A stretch of DNA of 64,000 nt, taken from NCBI GenBank assembly GCA_037389465.1, contig JAZARR010000179.1:764501-828500 (forward strand), read 5' to 3'. Position 1 is the first letter of the stretch; each line of letters begins with the position of its first letter. The position numbers were made by a program, and so were the translations under genes. Shown here piece after piece: positions 27,602 through 45,700 of this stretch. The notes under the pieces were generated by a model. That model ran no database searches and was not told the origin of the DNA. It was given only the letters and a program-made list of their open reading frames with translations. This DNA comes from Baylisascaris procyonis (lineage: Eukaryota > Nematoda > Chromadorea > Rhabditida > Ascarididae).

Positions 27602-28356
27602 ATATGTAAAATGATGAAAAATTTTCTTCGAAATGTTTTTATTTATCTTTCAGTATTTTATGGCTAATTTATTGGGTATATGATAATATGTGGGAGATAT
27701 GCTAATTTAGCAATGCTTTAAAATGATAATTTCTGAGCATTTCATACCTCTTGGTTAAGCCGATATTAAATAATGTTAAGTTCATTTAAATGACGTCTTC
27801 TTTAAAAGGTGTAAAACTATTCAGCATATGACAATGGATTTGTGCTTTGAAAAATTCAACTGCCACTAGATGATTAATGCCTCTTCCGATCTACGACGGA
27901 ATTTTTTTTTTTTTTTTTGCAACCTATTCGCAAAATTTTTTATATCTTTGAATTTGAATTTCGTTGAATTTTTTACTGAAATATAGCGGAATCATCTCTT
28001 AACTCTTAAAATTTTGAGGAGTTGAATTTCAAATAAATTAGCGATATAGTAGTGAAATTGTTTTGTTATTTATTTTCTTGTTTATTTTATATGAATAATC
28101 GCTATATTTCATAAAAAAATATAAATGTTTTTTTGCTATGTATTTTCTCTATTTGTTTGTTTAATAATAAAACTTCTAAGTTCACCAATGAGAATCTCAT
28201 CTAAATGCAATGCGATGAACTAGAGAAATGCTCGCCGATGTTGCTCTTAATATTGTATTCTATAGTCATACAATTTCGGTATATTTTATTTCATTAAAAA
28301 ATTAAATTATTGAAGAAGGGGGGAGGGGGAAGTGGGGTTATTCGTTCATAAGGTGT
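27602..28356. other. Convergent intergenic spacer between GPCR and GDH
   Basis: The two genes are tail to tail. The spacer is AT-rich, with long T runs near 27900 and a G-rich run at 28318-28337 close to the GDH stop. On the minus strand an AATAAA occurs near 28290, a plausible GDH poly(A) signal. No gene is seen. Confidence 0.6.
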
Positions 28357-34639
<6,283 letters not shown>

Positions 34640-34666
34640 GCCTATCGCAGTCTATAAAGCCGCATT
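34640..34666 (-). promoter_or_regulatory. Possible SL trans-splice acceptor upstream of GDH
   Basis: On the minus strand CTTTATAG lies about 15 nt before the ATG, fitting a nematode 3' splice site with a very short 5' UTR. No matching upstream donor was identified. Confidence 0.35.
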
Positions 34667-36766
34667 TCAAAATCCATTGCCGGGTCAATCCATAACTCAA
34701 TAGACAAGTTCGATCTCTATATCCCATCTCTGACAGTAATCTTAAGAATTTCTGCCCCCCCCCCCAATTTTCTACTTGCTTAGAATGTGCCTATATGTAA
34801 GGTGGCAGCTATATGGACCACAAATATCCCGCATCTTTATTCACTCATTTTGCCACTTTATACTGCATCCAATATTGCATAGAGTCAATAATATATTGCC
34901 GAATAAAGCACTTCGCCAAACCAGATACCGATAGGAAACTTGCGTGCAAATAACGGATTCGAAGTAGAGCAAACCGACCTTCGAGACCATCAGCGTCAAC
35001 AATGATCTCACCCACTAAGTTCTAGCAACTATCGATGTATATCAATGCAAATAGTATACCATAATGTTATGAAATTATACACAAATTATTTCAAAAGCAT
35101 CTTTAAAAATATATTATTTACATAATATAAGTTCTATGGAAATATGTGCAGTCGATTTACACCTCGAAAATGTAAATGCACCAATTGTTATAATTTCCCA
35201 ATAAGCAGATAAGATCAATGCTCGAAATATAACAGATTATTTTTGGAATGATTTATAAAATATCATTCAATAATTTGTTATAATTTTTTTGGAATAAAAA
35301 TTCGATATTACTTTCAAAGAAATTCGATTCCAAATGAAGGTGGATGAATACTAAATAAATATTATAATGGAAGCATTTTTGCATATTTATTCATACATAT
35401 TGCTAAATAATTTGCATAAATTCAACCAAAAAAATAGCAGTAAAAAATATAATAAATAAAAACTTATCGAACAATAAATTTTTATATTTTCTAGTACTAA
35501 AATTCATATGATAGATATTGAATTTATCGAATTCATGCATCCAAAAGTGATTGATTGTATTAAATTTCCCTGTAAATCTATTTCAGCCTATGATATCAAA
35601 TTTGATATGAACTATTGCAAGCAAATTAGACGGCAATGATGGTAAAAATGGATGCAGAAAATATTAATCTTAGTTTTATGTTAGCATATTTTTTGCAGAT
35701 TTAAAATCCACCACCGAGGATGCTAAGTGAGAGGAACACATATCGCCTCAAGCTATTTGAATTTCGTATCTATTTGAAAGATTTTCAACCAAGAATATAT
35801 TCACTTTTCAACATTTCCCAATTTCAAGCTTTTATTTCATCGAAATACATCGGAACTTAACGGGAAATAACCGCATAAATTTGCCCCAAATAAACCGCTA
35901 ATAAACCATTAGAGGTGTGCTACAACCTCTAACGATTCAACAATCCGAAATCTGGAAGAAAAAATGTCTGAACAGATGAGCAAACCCGTCAAGTGGTACT
36001 TATGCCGAAAAAATGGGCTCCACGAGAAAAAAGATACCTTTCAACGGAAAACGCGTCTGCAAATATCATCATTGGCCTCAATAAACTCCATTGCTGCAAT
36101 TTTTTTCGACTTTTAAAAATGTGTTACGAATTATGGAATTAAAGAAAATCGATGAGAAATAGAATCGACGATATTAGGAAAATTCGAAAATTTATTCTTG
36201 CCTAATAATTTTGAAATATTTTTTTGATTAGTATTAAATTTGAGGTATTTAAATGAAAATACGACTTTACAAAGATAATGTCATGTATAATTGTATTAGA
36301 ATTTTAAAATTTGAATGTGAAAATTTTTTGAAATATTTTAATGGATTTCATTCGGATTGCTGTGATGATTCAAGTGAAGAAAGAATCCAATTAGAATAAA
36401 ATATTATTGATCTGAATGAAAATCCATGAAGAAATATTGGCAATATTCATGCTTTTTTGAAGAATTTCGTATTTATGACTGAAATAAAAAACTGTAGATT
36501 TAAAATTCTTGAAAAATTACTTTTTCCGATGATATAAGCATAGAAATATATGGAAAAACAATCAATGCTTTACTACAAACTAGAGAGATTGCAATAGAAT
36601 TTTGAGACATGCTAATAGATGAAATATTTAAAAACCTACATAAACAAAAGTTTTAGTAGTAAAATATGTTTAGAATTAAAGTAAGCGATATGTAAGTAAA
36701 ATTATATGCGTCGTATCGGATCTGATATTCAGTGAGTATGATTTCAGTATTCTTTGATCTGCAGAT

Positions 36767-36807
36767 GGGGCGGGGGACGGAGGAGGAGGGGGGGGAGTAG
36801 TGGCGGG
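36767..36807 (+). other. G-rich tract, possible G-quadruplex
   Basis: Runs of 4, 5, 8 and 3 G bases lie within 41 bp between divergent genes. Quadruplex formation is possible but not shown. Confidence 0.45.
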
Positions 36808-37479
36808 TTTGACACTCTTGTTTAACACTCTTACCTTTCTTAGCTTTTATAAATAGCTGTAATTTTCTCAATAGTTTTAAATCATATTAAACAAATATTA
36901 CAGACAATTTTTTATTTATTCTTTATGAATTCGATGGATGATGTCTGCAAACAATTACTCAACTTGTATCATCCTCTATTCAATGGGGACTCTTTTAAGC
37001 ACCTGTGTAAACCCATTACATTATTTCCGCCTTTAGCTCGTCATTTTTGTTGTGTATAGAGGGCCTATACTGTACGCGTAGAAATTAATGCACCTCAATG
37101 GATTTTTATACTAGTGAAGGAGATAATGGGAGATGAAGGGAGAAGCAATGAATTAATTAAAGGGCCGATGATACATATAGAACGATCGGAGGGATTAAAT
37201 ATAAATGAGCTTTAATCAACTATGAAAGTAAAATGTTTATTAGAGTAATGATAATAAGGTGATAGCAAGATATAGAAAGATTTATACAATAATGTTGGAT
37301 GAATATGTTTTGCTTATAATATTTTAGGCGAAAAATTTTTGCATAAAAGTTTTTATGCAAATTTTTATGCAAATTAATAGTCGAAAATATTTTCGATTAT
37401 AAAAGTAAAAAGAAATTTCACATCAAATTGAAATACGTCTGAGATAGGTTGTATTGTCAAAGCGCTGTTTTCTAATTCA

Positions 37480-37602
<123 letters not shown>

Positions 37603-38207
37603 TCCTGCTATAGGTTAGCTGATCCATCAACAATTGTAAATCTTTTTTGAAAAAAAAAATTCATTTTCTTCCGGTCTGAGAAGTGAAAAATAAGAATCCG
37701 ATCATGCTATTTGTATAAACATTGTCGCTATATTTTTCAGCATTTCAACTGCCTCGTTTCATTCATCTATATGGCTCATTTGTAGGTTTTTATTTCCACT
37801 TTCTACTCGGATCTATCTAATAGGAGTGTTTATTATTTCAATTAACGAATGTGTCATTATTTTCAGCTATCGACGATTGGCTTAAGTTTCCTCTGGTTTT
37901 TCTGGATTTAGGTTCAAGACTTGGATTGCCAAAAAACAGTAGAAAGCATCCGAAACAGTGTATTTTGAGGTATCCGGTAAAACGCGGCAAATCGGTTCAA
38001 ATCCTTATGGTAAATGTTAATTTTTACGCTACTTTAAACCCTTTCACTTTCATAAAAAAAGGTTTTGACCCTTGTTGTTAACGAATACTGCTTCTCTTTG
38101 GACATTTCCTTGTCTTCCCTTCATCTCTCTCTTTCTCTCTCTGACCCTCTCTCCCCACCTATATCTTCTCAGATGGCAGTTTATATCCAGGCCCCCTTTA
38201 CTTCATG

Positions 38208-38311
38208 CCATCTGAACGCGGTCCGGCACTTCCCATCCCGAACTAAGCTGCCTCGCGCACATCCGTTAGCCTGACGTGAGACAACACCATGGGTAGTGTT
38301 CTTTGTAGTTT
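38208..38311 (+). pseudogene. Degenerate 5S rRNA-like sequence
   Basis: The order of short motifs follows eukaryotic 5S rRNA. GCCAT and CTGAACGCG come first, then CTAAGC, then GTTAG, GAGAC, ATGGG and finally TTGTAG. The distance from GTTAG to GTAG is close to that of a true 5S gene. About six bases are missing after GCCAT and the middle is poorly matched, so it is at best a decayed copy. CAGATGGCA at 38171-38179 is inverted at 38208-38216, just at its 5' edge. Confidence 0.35.
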
Positions 38312-39449
38312 GTAGATTACTCGATTGCGAATACCTTATATTTTTTTAGTGGTCTTTTCCTGATCCTTGCTGTAGGTTTTTTGCCTCAGACACATGTGTG
38401 AAAAGATGTCTAAGAGGGTGCATTATTTGTTAAACAACAAAGAAATATTAGGCATAATTGCAGTGAACGATGGCAAACTAGCTGTGAACCGCAAACAGTG
38501 CTGAGCTCATTCCTTTCCCCCCCCCTCCTCCCCCCTCTTTACGTACGCATCGCTCGTATCATTGGGTGATTAGGCAAGTTTTAGAGGAAGTTGAAAATTT
38601 TTCTATCGAAATGAGTCATAAATTCAACTGAAAGTAGAAGTTTTAACTCGATTATATATAATAATGCGACGTGCGCTTGATGTGAGACATAATGATTCAC
38701 TAATATATCAGTTAAAGCTCATAATGGAACGAGAGATAAGAATCAAAACCTAGAAGGCATTTTAAGTAGCAACTAAACTCTATAGAAATTATTAAGTTTA
38801 AAAAAAAAAGAAAACTTGTTTTATATAAAATTCCTCTATATTATCATTGCTGAATTTCAAAATTTTTTCAAAAAAAAGTCTCAGAAGCGCATTATAAGGC
38901 TTTATTTTTGTTGTATTAATTTAGTACACGTTGATAAAAGTCCAGGTCATAGGTCAAGGAACACCAAGAGTGTCTATCGAAATTTTTTAAATCCTTTTTA
39001 ATCTTTTTTTTTCTCAGAATATATCAACTCATTTTACAAAGAGTTGTTGTTATTGCACCTATAATATTATATAGTGATTAATATCGATGTCAGCGTATAG
39101 TTATATGTTTGAGTAATTTCGATACCTATCGATTTACCACTCATATAATTAGCGATGAACGAATAGAAAGAGGGATTTTCTCTTTTTGCATAATTTAGTA
39201 TTTTAATAAATATTTTTTGGTCGATGCAATTAGCAAATAAACGTTAAGGGATATTGAGGTAATCTTTAAATATCCCCACTCGATAGGCACATTCCTTTCG
39301 CTAAAGCTGAGAGAGAATTAGCGCCTGACTTCAAGTTATACTCACTTTTCAAATTTTCGTCACGGCACCATCATCCTGGATTGATCCAACATTATTGGAG
39401 AATATATGTGAAATCCTTTGAAGGGGATATCGTTGTGTCAAGATATCTT

Positions 39450-39530
39450 TAAGTTATTTTATATATAAAGTTATATATTTATAAGTTATAAAGTTATATA
39501 AGTTATATATTTATCTTTAAGTTATTTAAT
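39450..39530. repeat. Degenerate tandem AAGTTATAT-type repeat
   Basis: Several near copies of AAGTTATATATTTAT occur in tandem, with variation in length. Confidence 0.75.
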
Positions 39531-39713
39531 TCATCGCAACCTCGGAGCAGCACTCTTCAACGTTTCTATTTTAACGAAGAATATTTCCACAAAGTAATAT
39601 AAAAAATTGATTTTATTTATTTATATGTTTTTAGGGGATATCTTAAACACGAGAATTTCTATTATTTTATGTGGCGGTAGTTCCGTCAGCGTATATTCGT
39701 TCACCGGGTGGGG

Positions 39714-42700
39714 ATGTCTCAAACAGGTCGTCCACCGTCGGCGATGGATAAAGTACGCTCTTCGCTTGACAACTCGACGGTTACTTTATTATTATTATTG
39801 TTATTATTATTATTATTGTTCGTTTTTAGAGGACGACTTTACTCCCAAGATTCAAAGGTTTTGCACTTAGTCCAGGATTCCAGTACATTTTTTGCACTCC
39901 AGTACATTTTTCTATTCATAAAAAATTCACAGGAAGTTCTTTTTTTTTGCGCCATTCAAATGCTCTACAAAAATTGGCTAGCCTGTTTTATAATTGTTTT
40001 GTTTTCCATAACTGATAGGGATCACCCCTCCCTCCCCTCGCCCATTATCACCCATCACAAAATTTCCTTATTGTTACCATTTGCGAGGTAAAACTATCGA
40101 TTAGGTACATCGATAAGCTTGTCTCCATGTAAGCGAATGCGACCTTGCTGATTTCTTGTGAGAAAAAAGGCTTCCAGGGAACATCAAAAATATTTAACTG
40201 ATTTGACAAATATTGAGATCGAATATTTAAAAATCCATGATAATTGGGCCTTATCGATCCATTTCATGGTTTTTCGATTATTTCTGCATCTTTTATTCTT
40301 TCATTTTTATTCTCACTACCAACCAGACTCTATGTTCATTAAATGATACACAAAAAATTTATACATTTAAATATTTATATTCAAATATTATTTATTATAG
40401 ATAAAAGCAATATCTGACTTTCAAGCTATTGCATCAAAAGTCGATGATGCAAGCTCGATCTATCGTGTACTTCGTCCATTTTGGGCATCTAGTTCGATGG
40501 CACATCTTGTTGAACCTGCCGAGAAAGTTCTATCACTCGTACCAAGTTCTAGGTTTATTTCTAATATGCAAATTTCTTGATTAACTAATATGCAAATTTC
40601 TTGATTAACTAATATGCAAATTCCGTGATTAACTAATATGCAAATTTCTTGATTAACTTTACTGATGTTCTCTCTTCTCTATAAATTTGTGGTGGACATT
40701 TTCAATAACCCGAATGCTATATAGCCTGCTATTAATGAGAGGAGAGATTCTATGGATTTCTTTGAAAGTTATCAGAGAACGTGCCACGTATACATCGCAT
40801 ATTTTTTGATTTATATAAAGAATGCTACTCATTCATCTACCTTTCTATAAAAGTCGATTTGTTCTAAGGTTTGAATTCGTATGCGAATCTGAATTGCTCA
40901 AAAAACACCTCAATATTTTCAAGTTTAATTTTTTCAAAAAGGATTGTTATGAATCTTCTTCGTTCTTGATCATAAAGGATATATTTACAATTTGTTTATT
41001 TATTTATTTATTGTTTATTTTTTATTGCTTTGTTTATTTGTTTATATATTGTTGTTTCAGATCGGCTGTATTGAACTATCTTGGAATGTTGGTGCATGAA
41101 GCTACACATCTTTACTTCTCTAAAAAGGAAAATCCTTATTTTGGTTAGTTGTTGTTCTCATTTTTTTATTTAATTTTTTAATTTAGCTTCTTTGAAAATT
41201 TCCGTTTTTTCATAAAGAGACTGTGATTTTTAAGCGATGTTAAATCGTCGTTGCATATTCTTACTGATCATTTCTGTTGGAGGGAATGCCTTTGTCAAGG
41301 TTATTGCTACATCCAAAGAAAACTGATGGCTTCAAAGTTCCGTGAAAGGATATTTATTCTCGAAGTGGATCAGGCAAAGAATAGGTTTAAAAATTCATAG
41401 ACCTTAAAGCAAAGAGCTTTTTATGTTACCGCTGGGGATGCTAATAGAGTTGTTCGAGTAGGAAATCTAATGCCGTTATGACAGTAAGTTTTAAAATATG
41501 TTGAGCGCAAGTTGTGGTGCTGATATTATAGATTTGTGTAGTATGAAGCCTACGCTGAACTTTGATGGTCATTATGTGATGACCAGTGGTCATTGAATGC
41601 TACTTTATGAACACTCGAAGATGTGTTGTTTTTTAAGGAACAGATAACAGTAATGTGGAGAGAGCAGTTCGTAAGTTAGCACGTGATTTGGAGCAACTAA
41701 TCTCTTCCACTGATCAACGAAGCTTTTCACTTCAGGTTCTGGCGGTATGTTATTTTCGAACAAACAGATTGGCAGATTGCTTTAGAAAGAAATCTTACAG
41801 CTTTGTTACATTTACGATAGTTTTATATGATAGATGCATAGTCCACACCTAAAGACCATATGAGGAGATAAGATGAGGATTGGTCTTTACCACTTTTTTC
41901 ATCGATGGAATGGAAGTTTGCAATGTGTCAATGTGGTTTGCGGGGGGAGGGGGGAGGGGATCTATGAGGACTAATTTATAGTGAATATACGGTCTCCAGG
42001 CTGAACTTTGATAATAACAAAGGAATTGTAGTGTTTCCTCTAAGCAGTGACGAGGACATGAACATAAGGGGAGGGGGGGGGGAGGGAGTTGCGTGAATGA
42101 GATAACAAGATGTGAATTAGCATTGTATTCATGGAATATGGCTGGAAGTGAGATAATACATTATGGGAGCGTAATAAATTTGCAGTATTTATGCTCACTT
42201 TTCATCGAGTTATGCACATGCAACTATGAGAGACCGATCGCAAAACAGGCAGGTATTGGACCAAGATCGTTACTTCTTCTCTTTCAATCTTCACCTTCGA
42301 TAAGCAGTCTTCTGAGGCTGTTCGATCGGGCTGCTGCTAATCTGTAAGCTTCTATTTGCTATTACAGTATAGACTCCGGACTCTGCTTCCAATGGTTATA
42401 ACACCAAGAAGTGTGCAATTGAAACTGTCGAATATTTTGAAAAGTTTCGCAGGCAGCCATAAAAAGATTGCAAACCTTCGAATTTAGTGTGTGGGGTATT
42501 TTTGTCGTTAAGAATAGTCAAATCTTTAAAACATATTGGCATTCATTATATAAAATGGTTGATTTTTTTTTGCTCCTCAATTTTTTTCTTCTTTTTTTCG
42601 AGTGAATGTTATCGGCATTATATCATTTTGTATGTGGAATATTTCACAGTGCATTAACATCCGATTATCAGATATGTTGGGATTTACATATTCAAATTTG

Positions 42701-45700
42701 GAACATCTCAAATTTGAATATGTAAATTTCTGAATGATGTATTTGTAATCTGTACTTCGGTATTCTTAGGGCTCAAGCTTTAACTATAAAAAATTCTAAG
42801 AAATTTTCTGCAATTGAAGCATATTAAGTCTTAAATTGTATTTACTAGATAAGACGGCTCTTCACTTATTTGATTGAATAATGTGATCGTTCTTTTAATT
42901 GCAGTTTGGAATGTGCTCCGGATGATTGCTTCAACGCACTTTTGGATGCATCTCGACATGGATTCTACTTCGATTGGATGTGGCTTCATATTGCGTAAGT
43001 ATTATTTTCGATATCTCAACACAACTCATATCCTTTATGATCTAGTGATATTGGTATATTGGGATCAGCAAACAACTAGGACTCATTAAATATGTAAAGA
43101 TCATAAGGTGAAATCGCTGATAGTAAGGTATGATATTATTTATTTGGAAGGTAAGGTATGATATTATTTATTTGGAAGGAAGGGGCTAATAGTCTTTCTA
43201 TTACGGTTTTTATTGTTATCGGGTGTGACTACAGGTAAGCTGGGAATGATAGTGGGACAACTGGATGGGAAAAAATGAGTCCAGTATGTATGGAACATTA
43301 ACCAGATTGCGCTGCATGAACATTACAGTTTTCTTAAAAGATGTGTTATCTCTGACAACTTTCTTTCTTTCAGATTTCTAGCCGATCCTGCTTACCTGGT
43401 AAGGTGCATAGGATTTTAGGTTTTTATATGGAATTACCCTTCTAAATCTATACTAATTTGCTTGTAAAGTTGTAGTTTTATACATTATTTCAAAGAGCTA
43501 GTCAACCACACATCTTTCTAAAAATCAAAGTATCGCGAATTAATGCTAAGATGCAAAGGTATGGTTTGCAATTTAAGAAAAAAAAAGTTCTTTTAATCAC
43601 GAAGAGAGTGAATACAATGGCTTAATTTCAGATCATCATTTCCGGCGCCCGTTATATCGTTCTTGTTGAAAACTGGCGCAGAGGAATTCAAGCAATATGC
43701 CTTAACTATTGCTTCTCATGAGCAACAGGTCGGGGTTTTTTTTTTTCATACATTCCGATTGTATTCATCACTATTTGTAACTTTTTTTGTTAAGGATGAA
43801 TTTTCATTGTCTTTTTTTATTTATTCACTTCGCATTTTATGATTCTAATTGCTAAAAGAGGATATTGCAAGCATGTGCTTATTAAATTTGCAATACACGT
43901 TGATCCGTTGATTATTTGAAATGATGCACATACTTGCTATCACCTAGCTGGTATAACTCAAGAAAAACTTAATGCTATTTAGCGTCCAGTTAAGAAAAAT
44001 TATTTAAATGATTACGCATACGAAATTATATATGAGATCCCACTAAATATTTATAAGATTTTCGCATGCGAAAATTTCTTCAACCATTCATCGCCATAAA
44101 TACTATTTTTGTAGAAACGAATCGAGCTCATTTTGAAGCAGAGTGATAGGGAAACTTTAGGTTGATAGTAAATTTATTCGATAAAACATGGAATCTAAGA
44201 ATTATTTTTTTATGATTTTTGATATGTTTCATAAGATTTCAAGTTAAAACTTTTTTAAATATTCATTGAAGCATCAATGCTAATGAATTATGCGCGCAAC
44301 CCGTATTATATTATTTTATCGATTTGCGATTTTTATAATAAATATATTGAGTTCTATTATATATTTATTACGGAATTGAGCATTGATAATGATGTATAGT
44401 TGTTTATCATGCATTCATATCGATGCGATTTTCAAGCGCTGGCCATATTCGATTTTAAATTGAATGTTGTTAGATTGTTCTTTTCAATGACTTCACTAAT
44501 GAAACTACTGGTTATCGCCTGTTATTACGTTTCGTTGATGCTTTTTGTAAAGATCCTTGAAACATTTAATTTTGGCACTTGATTCTGCCATTTAGTCCTC
44601 GTACTGACCTCCCCTTTCATTCGCCTTTCTGTCCATCACTTCACTAGCAACAGTAAATGTAGCTTTCTTCAGGTAAAAGATTCATAAATAGTGCTCATTA
44701 CCTGCTTATATCGAAATTCTTTTATGGAGATTAGTGAGTAGAGTGGAATAGAACAACAGTACTACTACATTGGTGTAGTCAATAAATATTTCTCAACGAG
44801 TACTATAAAAATGACAGTTTTTTTAATATTTTAGGGCAATCAAGCGGCCGCATTTGAAACACATCAAGTCTATAACCAGAAATTCATGCCACTTGCCGAA
44901 ACGTTCATGTATCTTGCATCGAAGCGAAACGCTGAACTCAGTAGCGTTACCAGGGAGATGTTGATTGTAAGTTTAATTATCTGCTGGCAATAAAACGCCG
45001 TTATTTGGCGGTACATTCCGGTGCTATTTGCGAATACTGTTCTCTGCCAAGATGAGTGACGCAGTTAATGTATAGAATAGAGATTGGTTGATAGAACAGC
45101 ATGCTTTTAAGACTTGAAGCTCAAATTTAAACAGTTTAAGTCTATGTAGGAAAACCTTTTCGAGTGTTAAGTTGTAGCTCGCTTTCACTTTACTGGACTA
45201 TCAGCGCTATGATAATTGATATCTGTTTTTCTTATTCAAAGGTTTTTTAAATTCATAAGGTATCGATTATTAAGTGAGTTGTTGCATTTCTTGTACGTAC
45301 AATGATGGATCGGTTATGCTGTGCGATTTTCAAATTTTTTGACACGGGAAATGATGTAATTGCAAATTTCGAGCGTTTTTGTTCAATGAGCCGAATTCGA
45401 ATGCAATTGTTGAAAATATTCGAGCAGCCGATGGTGTGGCAGCCCCACTGCGAGGGACATGGGGTGGCCGAGCCTAGTATATGTGCCTAGTATATGTGCT
45501 GAAATTATCTTCCCTTCTTTCTGTATGCTGTACGCGTTCTTTGTGTGTCCCTTTCTCTGGGTAGTGTTTACGTCTTTATCTATATACTTTGTGGTATCAT
45601 TCTCTTAGCGGGCTGCGCAAGAGGGTGAAAATGGCAGTGTATAGGCTACAATATTACTATCCATACACACTCCACATACGCAACACGCACACCATACGCC

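Noticed and set aside
37851..38081. 76-codon frame after an ATTTTCAG site
   Set aside because: No family resemblance and no partner exon; the frame ends in low-complexity sequence.
43373..43397. Candidate INTS5 exon (FLADPAYL) between exons 6 and 7
   Set aside because: It has fair splice sites, but including it shifts the frame of exon 7 and destroys the conserved HIASSFP block. Direct joining of exons 6 and 7 restores it.
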